From positions 948,001 to 1,012,000 of the forward strand of contig NZ_CP156082.1 in NCBI RefSeq assembly GCF_039830145.1: a stretch of 64,000 nt of DNA, in the 5' to 3' direction. The translations under genes and the position numbers were made by a program. The notes below the pieces were generated by a model that worked only from the letters and a program-made list of their open reading frames with translations, made no database searches and was not told the origin of the DNA. This DNA comes from Croceibacterium sp. TMG7-5b_MA50. GTDB taxonomy: Bacteria; Pseudomonadota; Alphaproteobacteria; Sphingomonadales; Sphingomonadaceae. Below are positions 28,561 through 38,163 of the stretch, piece by piece. Positions within the stretch are counted from its first letter, which is position 1. Each line of letters opens with the position of its first letter.

Positions 28561-28698
28561 TGTATCGCTCCTGTGTTCCCCGAAACACAGGAAATACACC
28601 TCGGCTGCGGCTAAGTTCCTGCCGGCAAGCGCCTGCCAAGGTCGCTTGATCGCGACCGGCGGCGCGCACCAGATGGTGCGCACCGCCGGCTGGACGCA

Positions 28699-28917
28699 TT
28701 ATTCCTCGTCGTTGCGATCGATCAGCGCCCCACCGACGGCACCGGCGGCACCGCCCACGGCAGCACCAGTTCCGACATCGCCACCGGTCACCGCACCGAT
28801 GCCGGCGCCGGCTGCCGCGCCAGCCAAGCCGCCTTCTGCCGCATAATTGTTGGCGCAGGCGCCCAGCGAAAGAGCCGCGGCGGAAACGACAGAGGCAAGC
28901 AGAACGCGATTAATCAT
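28699..28917 (-). CDS. Glycine-zipper lipoprotein (copy 2)
   Basis: 72 residues. Starts MINRVLLASVVSAAALSLGACANNYAAEG; the lipobox LGAC and the following NYAAEG are shared with copy 1, and the glycine zipper AGAGIGAVTGGDVGTGAAVGG is nearly the same. The cysteine-rich tail of copy 1 is missing; here the protein ends ALIDRNDEE. The ribosome site ggag precedes the ATG. The 138 bases to copy 1 contain no gene; they likely hold its promoter. Confidence 0.85.
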   Translation of the reverse strand: MINRVLLASVVSAAALSLGACANNYAAEGGLAGAAAGAGIGAVTGGDVGTGAAVGGAAGAVGGALIDRNDEE

Positions 28918-28985
28918 GATGATCTCCGAAGGGTTTGGTTTCGCCAACCCTACGAAGACACCGGTGACAGGTTCCCGCCAGCAAC

Positions 28986-29528
28986 TCAGTCGGGCTTGCG
29001 GGCGACACCCACCATGGCAGGCCGCAGCAAGCGATCACGGATCATGTAACCCGCCTGCATCTCCTGCACCACGGTCCCGGGTTCGACGTCCGCGCTCGGC
29101 ACTTCCAGCATCGCCTGGTGCTGGTTGGGATCAAGCGGCAGCCCCACCGCCGCGATGCGGGTGATGCCGTGCTGGGTGAACACCTTATCGAGTTCGCGCT
29201 GCGTCGCCTCGATGCCGGCTACCAGGCCCTTGAACTTGTCGTCGGCCCGCAGCTCGGCAGGCACTGCATCGATCGCCCGCGTCAGGTTATCGCCAACCGA
29301 CAGGATATCCCGTGCAAAGCCTGTGGCGGCATAGGCGCGCGCATCCGCCATGTCCTTCTCCAGCCGCCGGCGCACATTCTGCGTTTCCGCGCGGGCATAG
29401 AGCACGTCCTGCCGCGCAGCGGCCAGTTCTTCGCGCAGCGCCGCCAGCTCACCGGACGTATCCTGCCCCTCATCGGCGGCGGCGTCCAGCTCGGGGGCCT
29501 GATCCTGCGTCTCGTCCATGTTGTTCAT
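28986..29528 (-). CDS. grpE: Nucleotide exchange factor GrpE
   Basis: Releases ADP from DnaK. 180 residues: acidic N-terminal tail, a long coiled coil (ELAALREELAAARQDVLYARAETQNVRRR), then the C-terminal beta domain (LDPNQHQAMLEV and VVQEMQAGYMIRDRLLRPAMVGVA), which is the standard family signature. It starts 10 bases after hrcA, so both are one unit. It is separated from dnaK-dnaJ. Confidence 0.96.
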   Translation of the reverse strand: MNNMDETQDQAPELDAAADEGQDTSGELAALREELAAARQDVLYARAETQNVRRRLEKDMADARAYAATGFARDILSVGDNLTRAIDAVPAELRADDKFKGLVAGIEATQRELDKVFTQHGITRIAAVGLPLDPNQHQAMLEVPSADVEPGTVVQEMQAGYMIRDRLLRPAMVGVARKPD

Positions 29529-29538
29529 TGCAATCCCG

Positions 29539-30582
29539 TCAACCTATCCGTCTGCCCAGAGAGCGGGCGGTAAAATCCACCATGGGCACAACCCTGGCGT
29601 AATTCAACCGCGTGGGGCCGATCACGCCCAGCACGCCGACCACCCTTCCTTCCCGGTCGCGATAAGGCGCCGCGATTACGCTGGAGCCCGACAGCGCGAA
29701 CAGCCGGTTCTCGCTGCCGATGAAGATACGGGTCGATTCCGCCTCCCGCGCGCTGTCGAGAAGGTCGGCCACCGACTGCTTGCTCTCCAGATCGTCCAAT
29801 AGCGATCGCACCCGCTCAATATCGCCGAGCGCTGTTTCATCCAGCAGGTTAGCCTGCCCGCGCACGATCAGCACCGGCCTGCGCGCCGCATCCTGGCTCC
29901 ACACCGCCAGTCCCCGGCCGACCAGATCGGCCGCAGCACTGTCCAGCGCGGACCGGCCGCTCGCGATCTCCGCCTGCATGGCTCCGGATGCTTCGGCCAG
30001 CGTGCGGCCCGCCAGCCGGGCGGAGATGTAATTGGACGCCTGCTGCAGCGCCATGACGGACGCGCCATCCTCCAGCTCCATGATGCGGTTCTCGACCGTG
30101 CCGTCCAGGCCGACCAGCACAGCCAGCGCGCGCCCGGCGTCCAGCGGGACAAGACTCATCTGGGCAAGGCGCGGCTCCCGCCGGGGCACCAGCACCATGC
30201 CTGCAGCACCGGAGATGTCGGACAGGATCGCACTTGTGGCCTCGAGCGCCGCTTCGACCGGGCCCGCTCCCGACAGCCGCTGCTCGATCGCGGCGCGTTC
30301 CTCCCGCGTCGGTTCGGCGACCTGCATCATGCCGTCCACGAACAGGCGCAGACCCTGCTCCGTCGGCATGCGCCCGGCGCTGGTATGCGGCGCCGCCAGC
30401 AGCCCTGCCCGCTCCAGTTCTGCGAGCACGGATCGGATGGAGGCTGGTGACAGGTTTATACCCTGCCCCTGCGCCAGCGTCTTCGAGCCCATGGGAATGC
30501 CGCTGCTGAGATAGCCTTCCACGACAAGGCGGAAGATGTCGCGTGCGCGGTCGGTCAGTTCGCTGATCGGTGGGGAGGCCAT
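29539..30582 (-). CDS. hrcA: Heat-inducible transcription repressor HrcA
   Basis: 347 residues from the ATG at 30582, the usual length. N-terminal winged helix ([48 protein letters not shown]) and the [17 protein letters not shown] segment are typical. It normally binds CIRCE (TTAGCACTC-N9-GAGTGCTAA). I find no CIRCE before hrcA, grpE or dnaK in this window, so its targets, if any, such as groESL, lie elsewhere. It diverges from rph with a 64-base gap. Confidence 0.95.
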   Translation of the reverse strand: MASPPISELTDRARDIFRLVVEGYLSSGIPMGSKTLAQGQGINLSPASIRSVLAELERAGLLAAPHTSAGRMPTEQGLRLFVDGMMQVAEPTREERAAIEQRLSGAGPVEAALEATSAILSDISGAAGMVLVPRREPRLAQMSLVPLDAGRALAVLVGLDGTVENRIMELEDGASVMALQQASNYISARLAGRTLAEASGAMQAEIASGRSALDSAAADLVGRGLAVWSQDAARRPVLIVRGQANLLDETALGDIERVRSLLDDLESKQSVADLLDSAREAESTRIFIGSENRLFALSGSSVIAAPYRDREGRVVGVLGVIGPTRLNYARVVPMVDFTARSLGRRIG

Positions 30583-30646
30583 GACACCGCGCAATCTAGC
30601 CGCTAGGGCGCGGGGCGAAAAGACGCTCACAGACCAAGGATCATCC

Positions 30647-31363
30647 ATGCGACCTTCCGGCCGCGCGCCCGACGAGATGCGCGCTATCACCATCGAGACC
30701 GGCTTCACCAAGCATGCGGAAGGATCATGCCTGATCGGGTTCGGCGACACCCGCGTGCTGGTCACCGCCAGCGTTGAGGAACGGGTGCCCCCTTTCCTGC
30801 GCGGCAAAGGCCAGGGCTGGGTCACGGCGGAATATTCGATGCTGCCCCGCGCGACGCACACCCGCGGGAGCCGCGAAGCGGCCAAGGGCAAGCAGAGCGG
30901 CCGGACACAGGAGATTCAGCGGCTTATCGGCCGTTCCTTGCGCGCGGTCGTGGATCTGCAGAAGCTTGGGGAGCGGCAGATCACGCTCGACTGCGACGTT
31001 ATCCAGGCTGATGGCGGCACCCGCACCGCCAGCATTTCCGGCGCATGGGTGGCGCTGCGCATCGCCGTGGACAAGCTGATGGCCTCCGGCGCGATCCAGG
31101 CCGACCCGATCCTCTCCAAGGTGGCGGCGGTCAGCTGCGGCATCCACCAGGGCACTCCCGTGCTAGACCTCGACTACATCGAGGACAACGCAGCCGACGC
31201 CGATGCGAACTTCGTGTTGCTGGAAGGCGGCAAGATTGCCGAGGTCCAGGCGACGGCGGAAGGCGCCTGCTATGACGAGGAGGCCCTGCTGCGACTCCTG
31301 CGCCTGTCGCGCATGGGCTGCGACCGCATCTTCGCGGCCCAGCAGCAGGCCGTCCGCGGATGA
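30647..31363 (+). CDS. rph: Ribonuclease PH
   Basis: Phosphate-dependent 3' exonuclease that trims tRNA ends. 238 residues, starting [20 protein letters not shown], a typical RNase PH N-terminus; STR-like residues and [28 protein letters not shown] and [19 protein letters not shown] are intact. Its end overlaps rdgB by ATGA. Divergent from hrcA, an arrangement common in alphaproteobacteria. The longer frame from 30536 overlaps hrcA and is not supported. Confidence 0.96.
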   Translation: MRPSGRAPDEMRAITIETGFTKHAEGSCLIGFGDTRVLVTASVEERVPPFLRGKGQGWVTAEYSMLPRATHTRGSREAAKGKQSGRTQEIQRLIGRSLRAVVDLQKLGERQITLDCDVIQADGGTRTASISGAWVALRIAVDKLMASGAIQADPILSKVAAVSCGIHQGTPVLDLDYIEDNAADADANFVLLEGGKIAEVQATAEGACYDEEALLRLLRLSRMGCDRIFAAQQQAVRG

Positions 31364-31989
31364 GCCGTCGTCTTGGCCCCGGCAAGCTGGTGATCGCCAC
31401 CCACAATGCCGGCAAGCTGAAGGAAATGAATGCCTTGCTGGCGCCTTTTGGCACCGAATGCATCAGCGCCGGTGCCCTCGGCCTGCCTGAGCCGGCAGAA
31501 ACCGGCGCCAGCTTCACCGCCAACGCGCTGATCAAGGCACATGCCGCCGCCAAGGAATCGGGTCTCCCCGCACTGGCCGATGACAGTGGCCTTTCCGTTG
31601 CCGCGCTGGATGGCCGTCCCGGCGTCTACACGGCGGACTGGGCGGAACGGCAATGGTTCGAAGGGCCCGCCGGGCGTGACTGGTTCATGGCGATGGGCAA
31701 GGTCGAAGGCATGCTGTGCCAGCTTGGTCCCGATGCGCCGCGCGATGCGTGGTTCACCAGCGTGCTGGCACTCGCCTGGCCGGACGGCGAACAGGCCGTC
31801 TACGAAGGCCGGGTGGACGGCACCCTGACGTGGCCGCCACGCGGCACGATGGGGTTCGGCTATGACCCGGTCTTCGTGCCCGCCGGAGAGACCCGCACCT
31901 TCGCCGAGCTGGAGCCCGCGGCCAAGCAGGCGATCAGCCATCGCGCAGCCGCCTTCGCCAGGCTGGTGGCGGAGCAGTTCGACGCGTAA
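31360..31989 (+). CDS. rdgB: XTP/dITP pyrophosphatase (Ham1/RdgB)
   Basis: Hydrolyses non-canonical purine triphosphates to keep them out of DNA. 209 residues. [13 protein letters not shown] at the start, [24 protein letters not shown] in the middle and [13 protein letters not shown] near the end are the family motifs. It overlaps rph by four bases (ATGA) and is followed 9 bases later by hemW. Confidence 0.95.
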   Translation: MSRRLGPGKLVIATHNAGKLKEMNALLAPFGTECISAGALGLPEPAETGASFTANALIKAHAAAKESGLPALADDSGLSVAALDGRPGVYTADWAERQWFEGPAGRDWFMAMGKVEGMLCQLGPDAPRDAWFTSVLALAWPDGEQAVYEGRVDGTLTWPPRGTMGFGYDPVFVPAGETRTFAELEPAAKQAISHRAAAFARLVAEQFDA

Positions 31990-31998
31990 GGCAAACCG

Positions 31999-33150
31999 AT
32001 GGCCCGCGCCCTCTACATCCACTGGCCGTTCTGCCTGAAAAAGTGTCCTTACTGCGACTTCAACTCGCATGTCCGCGCATCCGTGGACGAGGCGGACTGG
32101 CGGGCCGCGCTGCTGGCCGACATGCGGCATGAGGCTGCCATAGGCGGCGGGGAGCGGCTGGCGTCGATCTTCTTCGGCGGCGGCACCCCGTCGCTTATGT
32201 CCCCGGCTCTGGTCGCGGACCTGCTGGCGGAGGCGGAGCGCCTGTGGAGCTTCGCCCCTGGCATCGAGATCACGCTGGAGGCCAACCCCTCAAGCGTGGA
32301 GGCCCGTCGGTTCTCCGGGCTGGCAGCGGTGGGCGTGAACCGCGCATCCATCGGCCTGCAGGCCCTTGACGACGAGGCGCTGCGCTTCCTTGGCCGCCTG
32401 CACAACGCGGCTGAGGCGCTCCGCGCCCTGGACGTGGCGCAAGCACATTTCGGCCGCGTCAGCTGCGACCTGATCTATGCGCGACCGGATCATACGCCCG
32501 ACAGTTGGGCGCAGGAACTCTCGCGTGCCCTGTCCCTCGGCACTGGCCACCTTTCGCTGTATCAGCTCACGATCGAGGAAGGCACGCGCTTCGCGACCGA
32601 CGTCAGGCAGGGCGCTTTCGCCCCACTCAACGATGATGCGGGGGGCGAGCTGTTCGCGCTCACGCGTACCATGACCTCTGCCGCCGGCCTGCCCGCCTAC
32701 GAGATTAGCAATCACGCGCGTCCGGGCGAGGAGAGCCGCCACAACCTGACCTACTGGCGGTACCAGGACCATTGCGCGATCGGTCCGGGCGCGCATGGCC
32801 GCCGGGCAGGTTGCGCCACGGAACGCCACCGCAAACCGGAGAACTGGCTCGCGGCGGTGGCGCGCAACGGTCATGGCATCAAGCACGAGCGGGTTTTGGC
32901 CATGCCCGAGCAGGCGGCAGAGGCATTGTTGATGGGCCTCCGACTTGCCGAAGGCGTGGACCTCGCCAACCTGGCCACCCGCTTAGGCCTGCCTCAGGAG
33001 ACGCTGGTGAACCAGCGCAAGCTCGGGTTCCACCGCGCAAACGGACTGGTGTGGGAAAGTGGGCAACGGATCGGCATCACCGAAGCAGGTATGCCGCTGC
33101 TGGACGCGCTATTGGGCGAGCTGGTGGCCGACAGCCTGGTTTCGGCATGA
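31999..33150 (+). CDS. hemW: Radical SAM protein HemW (heme chaperone)
   Basis: 383 residues. The 4Fe-4S site is in HWPFCLKKCPYCDFNSH (C-x3-C-x2-C); the SAM-binding GGGTP is in IFFGGGTPSLM; the C-terminal HemN-like region with QLTIEEGTRF is present. HemW is a heme-trafficking protein; older annotations call it coproporphyrinogen oxidase, but it lacks that activity. It overlaps xerC by ATGA and is the third gene of the rph-rdgB-hemW-xerC run. Confidence 0.95.
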   Translation: MARALYIHWPFCLKKCPYCDFNSHVRASVDEADWRAALLADMRHEAAIGGGERLASIFFGGGTPSLMSPALVADLLAEAERLWSFAPGIEITLEANPSSVEARRFSGLAAVGVNRASIGLQALDDEALRFLGRLHNAAEALRALDVAQAHFGRVSCDLIYARPDHTPDSWAQELSRALSLGTGHLSLYQLTIEEGTRFATDVRQGAFAPLNDDAGGELFALTRTMTSAAGLPAYEISNHARPGEESRHNLTYWRYQDHCAIGPGAHGRRAGCATERHRKPENWLAAVARNGHGIKHERVLAMPEQAAEALLMGLRLAEGVDLANLATRLGLPQETLVNQRKLGFHRANGLVWESGQRIGITEAGMPLLDALLGELVADSLVSA

Positions 33151-34052
33151 CAACCCCGCCGACCACGCGCGCGGATCTGCTGGAATCATGGCATGAGCAT
33201 CTGGCGCATGGGCGGCGTCTTTCGCCGCACACGGTCCGCGCCTATGGCACGACGGCCGCGCGGCTGCTGGACGCGACCGGAGCCGCCGATTGGGCAAGCA
33301 TAGCAGCCCTGGATGCGCGTAGCTTGCGGGAACATCTGGCAACGCGGCGCCTGGCGGGCATCGGCAACGTCTCCGCCGCGCGGGAGCTGTCGGCGATCCG
33401 CGGCTTTATCGCCTTTGCGAAAACGCAGGCGGGCGACACCGCCAACACCCTGCCCCGCATGCGGGGTCCGCGCATCAAGCGTGGCCTGCCCCGGCCCGTC
33501 ACGCCGGACGACGCCGTAAATCTCGCCGCGCTGGTCGCCGACGATGCGCAGCAGGCATGGATCGGCGCCCGCGACCGCGCCGTGCTGCTGCTGATGTATG
33601 GCGCGGGGCTGCGCATTGCCGAGGCGCTGTCGTTGACCGGCGCAGACCTGCCGCTGGGCGAAACGTTGCGCGTCACCGGCAAGGGATCGAAGCAGCGGGT
33701 GGTGCCGCTGCTGCCCATCGTGCGACAGGCGGTGGACGCCTATGCCGCCGCCTGCCCTTGGCCGCTCGCGCGCGATCAGGCGCTGTTCCGCGGTGCGAAA
33801 GGCGGCCCTCTGGCGCAAGGGATGGTGCAGAAGGCCGCAGCCCGCGCCCGCATCGTGCTGGGGCTGCCCGCGACTGCGACGCCGCACGCGCTACGCCACA
33901 GCTTCGCCACGCATCTGCTTGGGAATGGGGCGGACCTCAGGTCACTACAGGAACTGCTCGGCCATGCGAGCCTGGGTTCGACCCAGATCTACACGCAGGT
34001 GGATGCGGCAAGCTTGCTGGAGACCTACCGCAGGGCTCATCCCAGAAGCTAA
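33147..34052 (+). CDS. xerC: Tyrosine recombinase XerC-like
   Basis: 301 residues, normal for XerC/XerD. N-terminal SAM-like domain (LLESWHEHLAHGRRLSPHTVRAY); catalytic residues in order are Arg in GAGLRIAEAL, Lys in TGKGSKQR, His/Arg in HALRHSFATHLL, His in LLGHASLGSTQ and the nucleophile in IYTQVD. Resolves chromosome dimers at dif with its partner. Its start overlaps hemW by ATGA. It is core-genome-like and not next to any mobile element. Confidence 0.93.
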   Translation: MTTPPTTRADLLESWHEHLAHGRRLSPHTVRAYGTTAARLLDATGAADWASIAALDARSLREHLATRRLAGIGNVSAARELSAIRGFIAFAKTQAGDTANTLPRMRGPRIKRGLPRPVTPDDAVNLAALVADDAQQAWIGARDRAVLLLMYGAGLRIAEALSLTGADLPLGETLRVTGKGSKQRVVPLLPIVRQAVDAYAAACPWPLARDQALFRGAKGGPLAQGMVQKAAARARIVLGLPATATPHALRHSFATHLLGNGADLRSLQELLGHASLGSTQIYTQVDAASLLETYRRAHPRS

Positions 34053-34064
34053 CGGTGCGGCGGA

Positions 34065-34673
34065 TCAGCTCCGCTCCGCTCGCGGCTTCCAGGTTAGGAC
34101 CCGGTACAGGTACAACAGCACGCCAAAGGCCACCGACCCGACGATCACCCACGTCATCGCGCCCTCATACTGCTCGATGTACCGGGACAAATATCGCCCG
34201 CCCAGGATCAGGATCGCGTTCCAGATGGCCGACCCGGCGAAGGTGAACAGCAGGAACTTGCCCGCCGGCATCTGCAACAAGCCTGCCGGGAGAGAAATCA
34301 TCGTCCGCAGAAAGGGGGAGAAGCGCAGGGCAAAGACAACCCAGTGACCATGCTTGCGGAAAAATCGGCTGGTCCGCTCCACGTCCTCCCACTCCAGGGT
34401 CAACCAGCGCCCCCAGCGGGCGATCAGCGGCTGCAAGCGGGCATAGCCGAAGCGGTGGCCGATCCAGAACCAGACGTAATTGCCCGCCGTGGTACCCAGC
34501 GTGCCGACCAGCAGCAACGGCCAGAACTCCATGACACCGCGAGCGACCAGAATGCCGCCCAGCCCCATGATCAGCTCCGACGGGATCGGCGGAATGATGT
34601 TCTCCAGCGCCATCAGCAGCGCGATGCCGAGGTACCCGCCGCGCCCGACGATCTCGATGATCCACTGGTCCAT
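34065..34673 (-). CDS. DedA-family membrane protein
   Basis: 202 residues starting MDQWIIEIVGRGGYLGIALLMALENIIPPIPSE, a typical DedA opening. The family signature is in FALRFSPFLRTMISLPAGLLQMP. DedA proteins are half-transporter-like; some flip undecaprenyl phosphate or phospholipid. The extension to 34838 overlaps non-homologous sequence and is unlikely. It converges on xerC with a 12-base gap and is followed upstream by gshB. Confidence 0.9.
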   Translation of the reverse strand: MDQWIIEIVGRGGYLGIALLMALENIIPPIPSELIMGLGGILVARGVMEFWPLLLVGTLGTTAGNYVWFWIGHRFGYARLQPLIARWGRWLTLEWEDVERTSRFFRKHGHWVVFALRFSPFLRTMISLPAGLLQMPAGKFLLFTFAGSAIWNAILILGGRYLSRYIEQYEGAMTWVIVGSVAFGVLLYLYRVLTWKPRAERS

Positions 34674-34717
34674 GGGCAGGCAAACGGGTGAGTGGGGGCA
34701 TGGTGCCCCCGCTGCCG

Positions 34718-35674
34718 TCACATCGCGGCGAGCCGCGCCTCGATCGCGTCCCAGATCAGCGCGCCGGTGTCGGTTCCGTTGAACCGGTCGATCGCCACGA
34801 TGCCGGTCGGGCTGGTGACGTTGATCTCCGTCAACCACTTGCCGCCGATCACGTCGATGCCGACGAACACCAGGCCGCGACGCTTAAGCTCCGGCTTCAG
34901 CGCCGCGCAGATCTCCTCCTCGCGCGGGGTGAGCCCGGCCGCTTCGGCATAGCCGCCCTGCGCCAGGTTGGACCGGAACTCGCCCTTGCCGGGTTTGCGG
35001 TTGATCGCGCCGGCAAACTCCCCGTCCACCAGTACGATGCGCTTGTCGCCCTCGCTGACCTCGGGAAGGAAGGGCTGCACCATGAAGGGTTCCGGCCACA
35101 TCTGGCCGAACAGCTCGGTCAGGGCGGACAGGTTGGTTCCGTCCGCCTCCACCCGGAAGATCGCCTTGCCGCCATTGCCATGCAGCGGCTTCACCACCAC
35201 CGCGCCATGGCGCTGCTGGAAGGCGCGGACATCGGCGACATGGCGGGCGACCAGCGTCGGCGGCATGAAGCGGGCGTAATCCAGCACCCACATCTTCTCG
35301 GGCGCGTTGATCACCTCACGCGGATCGTTCACGACCAGCGTGGTGCCTTTCAACCGGTCGAGCAGCAGGGCCGCGCTGATATAGCCGAGATCGAACGGCG
35401 GGTCCTGCCGCATCAGCACGACATCGACATCATCGGCAAGGTCGATCCGCTCGGGCTCGCCCAGCTCCTCGATATGGTCGCCGGCCACGGCGCGAACGCG
35501 TGCCGGGCGGGCCCAGGCGCGGATGCGACCATCTTCCCACGACAGGCTGCGCACATCGTAATGCCACAGCCGGGCACCACGCGCCTGTGCCGCCAGCATC
35601 AGGGCGAAGGTCGAATCCCCGGCGATATTGATCGTCTCCAGCGGGTCCATCTGGACTGCGACGCGCAGGCTCAT
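34718..35674 (-). CDS. gshB: Glutathione synthase
   Basis: ATP-grasp enzyme joining gamma-Glu-Cys to glycine. 318 residues starting MSLRVAVQMDPLETINIAGDST, the family N-terminus. ATP-grasp residues are in VVVKPLHGNGGKAIF and the C-terminal glycine-rich loop is in INRKPGKGEFRSNLAQGG. It follows yraN by 17 bases and precedes dedA by 44, all on the minus strand. Confidence 0.96.
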   Translation of the reverse strand: MSLRVAVQMDPLETINIAGDSTFALMLAAQARGARLWHYDVRSLSWEDGRIRAWARPARVRAVAGDHIEELGEPERIDLADDVDVVLMRQDPPFDLGYISAALLLDRLKGTTLVVNDPREVINAPEKMWVLDYARFMPPTLVARHVADVRAFQQRHGAVVVKPLHGNGGKAIFRVEADGTNLSALTELFGQMWPEPFMVQPFLPEVSEGDKRIVLVDGEFAGAINRKPGKGEFRSNLAQGGYAEAAGLTPREEEICAALKPELKRRGLVFVGIDVIGGKWLTEINVTSPTGIVAIDRFNGTDTGALIWDAIEARLAAM

Positions 35675-35691
35675 GGGTATGTGCGACCTTT

Positions 35692-36042
35692 CTATGGCTG
35701 CCAGGCGTTGGTGATGTGGTCGGGCGTGCACCCAGGTGCAAGCAGGATCACGTCGATCCGCATGTCCTCCCCACAGGTGGCATATTCATGCCCTATGGCG
35801 GCCACCGCCGCAGCGACGCGGGAGAGCCGCCGCTCGTCGATCGCCAGGCCTAGGTCCTGCACCCGGGCACGCCATTTCACCTCGATGAAGGCGATCAGGC
35901 CGGGCCGGCGGGCGATCAGGTCGATCTCTCCCGCTTTGGTCTTGCGGCGGCGGTCTAGGATCGACCAGCCTTGCTCGACCAGCCAATCCTCCGCCTGCTG
36001 CTCGCCCGCCCGTCCGCGCTCCTCCGCTTGCCGGCGCCTCAT
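35692..36042 (-). CDS. yraN: YraN/UPF0102 family nuclease-like protein
   Basis: 116 residues. The PD-(D/E)XK-like core is visible as TKAGEIDLIARRPGLIAFIEVKWRA, with D and E-x-K ligands. The biochemical role of YraN proteins is unknown; they usually follow rsmI, as here. The ATG at 36042 overlaps the rsmI stop by four bases. The longer frame to 36282 lies wholly inside rsmI and is rejected. Confidence 0.9.
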   Translation of the reverse strand: MRRRQAEERGRAGEQQAEDWLVEQGWSILDRRRKTKAGEIDLIARRPGLIAFIEVKWRARVQDLGLAIDERRLSRVAAAVAAIGHEYATCGEDMRIDVILLAPGCTPDHITNAWQP

Positions 36043-36887
36043 CGGCCGCGCAGTTCCAGCGCCCGGGCATAGAGCGTTCGGCGGTCCTGCCCCGTCATCC
36101 GAGCAGCCTCGGCCGCGGCGTGGGATGGCTTGTGGTCGGTCAGCAGGGTGGCGAGCAGCACGTCCACGTCGATCCCCGCGCCGGTCTGCTCCACCGGCGG
36201 GCCAACCAGCAGCACGATCTCGCCGCGCGGGGGGTGCGCCTGGTAATGCGCGATCAGTTCGGCGGCGGTACCTGTCCGGCATTCCTCGTAAAGCTTGGTC
36301 AGTTCGCGCGCGACCGCGACTTCCCGCCCGGGCAAATGCTCGGCAATAGCGTACAGGCTGCGTTCCAGCCGGGGCGCGGTCTCGAAGAACACCAGCGTGG
36401 TCCGGACCGGCGCCAGTTCGGTCAGCACCTCGCCCCGCGCCTTGTCCTTCGCGGGCAGGAAGCCAGCGAACAGGAACCGGTCGCTCGGCAATCCGGACAA
36501 TGCCAGCGCGGTCACGGGTGCGGAGGGGCCGGGAATGACGGTGACGGCTACGCCGTTTTCCCTTGCATCGCGGACCAGCCGATAGCCGGGATCCGACACC
36601 AGCGGCATGCCCGCATCGCTGACCAGTGCCACCGGCTCTTCCGCCATCGTCGCCAGCAGCCGGGCACGGTCATCGGCCGATGCATGATCGTCATGCCGCA
36701 CCAGTGGGCGCGAAATCTGGAGATGGCGCAGCAGCTTGGCGGTGACGCGGGTGTCCTCGCACGCGATCACCGCGCATGCCGCCAGCACGCGGGCTGCGCG
36801 GACGGAGATATCGCCAAGATTGCCAATCGGGGTCGCGACTATATACAGGCCGGCAGGCAGGGTCTGGGGTTCGCTGGCGTCACTCAC
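36039..36887 (-). CDS. rsmI: 16S rRNA (cytidine-1402-2'-O)-methyltransferase
   Basis: SAM enzyme that 2'-O-methylates C1402 in the ribosomal decoding centre. About 282 residues. Start LPAGLYIVATPIGNLGDIS and EDTRVTAKLLRHL are the tetrapyrrole-methylase-fold signatures. I chose the GTG at 36887, just before conserved sequence; starts up to 36992 would run into the divergent lipoprotein start at 36946. It overlaps yraN by four bases, then gshB and dedA follow. Confidence 0.92.
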   Translation of the reverse strand: MSDASEPQTLPAGLYIVATPIGNLGDISVRAARVLAACAVIACEDTRVTAKLLRHLQISRPLVRHDDHASADDRARLLATMAEEPVALVSDAGMPLVSDPGYRLVRDARENGVAVTVIPGPSAPVTALALSGLPSDRFLFAGFLPAKDKARGEVLTELAPVRTTLVFFETAPRLERSLYAIAEHLPGREVAVARELTKLYEECRTGTAAELIAHYQAHPPRGEIVLLVGPPVEQTGAGIDVDVLLATLLTDHKPSHAAAEAARMTGQDRRTLYARALELRGR

Positions 36888-36945
36888 GGGCGCGCTTGTG
36901 GCCGCTGGACCGCGCAAGCACAAGATTTCAGGGAGCGGCAGGCAA

Positions 36946-38103
36946 ATGCTGGCACTCATCAGGCGCGGTCTTGCCGCGTTCCTCCTCACCATGTTCCTGG
37001 CGGCTTGTCAGGTGATCCCCGACACGGGCCAGGGCCCGGCCACGACGGCTCCGCCGCCTGAACCACAGGGGCCGAGTGCCGGCGTGTTGCCGACGGACGA
37101 GACGCGCCACCGCGTCGCCATCCTGGTGCCACTGTCCGGCAGCAACGGCACGGTCGGGCGGGCGATCGCCAACGCCGCGACCATGGCGCTGATCGATACC
37201 AACGCGGACACGATGCGCATCACGTCCTATGACACGGCGGATGGTGCCCCGGCGGCGGCTCAGCGCGCGCTGGACGACGGAAACCGCCTGATCCTTGGGC
37301 CGCTGCTGGCGGAGGACGTGGCGCAGGTCGCTGCCGCCGCCCGGCCCGCTGGCGTTCCGTTGATCGCATTTTCCAACGACAGCGCGGTCGCCGGGCCGGC
37401 GGTCTTCGTACTGGGTCAGGTGCCTGAACAATCGGTCACCCGCACTGTGGCCTACGCCACGCAGCAGGGTGCCCGTCGCTTTGCCACGCTGCTCCCGCAG
37501 GGCGAATATGGCGACCGCACCGCCGCCGCCATGGCCAGCGCCGTCGCAGCAGGCGGCGGGACGCTGGTGGCGAGCGAGCGTTATGATCGCGGCAACACCT
37601 CCATTGTCAGTGCCGCGGGTCGGCTGCGTGCGGCCGGCGGCTACGATGCGGTGCTGATCGCCGACGGTGCGCGCCTGTCAGCGCTAGCCGCCGGAGCGCT
37701 GGTGCGTGGCGGCGGGGACCGGCCGAACCTTCTGGGAACTGAATTGTGGAGCGGTGAGGAGGCTGTCGCCAATGCTACCGCGATGAACGGCGCCTGGTTC
37801 TCCGCGGTGTCTGACGATCGCTTCCGGCAGTTCGTCACCTCCTACCGCGCCCGCTTCGGCGACGCGCCGCCGCGTATCGCCACGCTGGGCTATGACGCGG
37901 TGCTGTTGACCCTGCGGGTCGCCCGTGATTGGCAGGTGGGCCAGCCCTTCCCCGTGGCATCGCTGCGCGCGCCCGATGGCTTCCTGGGCCTCGACGGTCC
38001 GTTCCGCTTCGGCCAGGACGGCGTCGGCGAACGCGCGATGGAGGTTCGCCAGGTGGGCAACGGCACCATCACCGTGGTTTCCCCCGCCCCGGCGAAGTTC
38101 TGA
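36946..38103 (+). CDS. Penicillin-binding-protein activator, LpoA-like lipoprotein
   Basis: 385 residues. Lipoprotein signal peptide ending FLAAC, then a Pro-rich linker (TTAPPPEPQGP) and a periplasmic-binding-protein-like domain (VAILVPLSGSNGTVGRAIANAATMA). This matches the alphaproteobacterial ABC-binding-protein-like 'penicillin-binding protein activator' family related to LpoA, which stimulates outer-membrane-facing PBP1A. It diverges from rsmI, the usual neighbour of LpoA genes, and is followed by parE 60 bases later. Confidence 0.85.
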   Translation: MLALIRRGLAAFLLTMFLAACQVIPDTGQGPATTAPPPEPQGPSAGVLPTDETRHRVAILVPLSGSNGTVGRAIANAATMALIDTNADTMRITSYDTADGAPAAAQRALDDGNRLILGPLLAEDVAQVAAAARPAGVPLIAFSNDSAVAGPAVFVLGQVPEQSVTRTVAYATQQGARRFATLLPQGEYGDRTAAAMASAVAAGGGTLVASERYDRGNTSIVSAAGRLRAAGGYDAVLIADGARLSALAAGALVRGGGDRPNLLGTELWSGEEAVANATAMNGAWFSAVSDDRFRQFVTSYRARFGDAPPRIATLGYDAVLLTLRVARDWQVGQPFPVASLRAPDGFLGLDGPFRFGQDGVGERAMEVRQVGNGTITVVSPAPAKF

Positions 38104-38163
38104 CCGCGGATAAGCGAAGTCGCGGGGCTTGCCACGGCAGGCTCCGCCGCTTCTAAGGAATAC

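Noticed and set aside
30583-30646. CIRCE element before hrcA
   Set aside because: No TTAGCACTC/GAGTGCTAA pair, even allowing two mismatches, by eye.
30583-30660. Sigma-32 promoter for hrcA
   Set aside because: CTTG with a 17-base spacer is present on the minus strand, but the -10 lacks the TAT core.
33147-34052. Mobile-element integrase
   Set aside because: It is a XerC-like core recombinase in a conserved rph-rdgB-hemW run with no att site or cargo.
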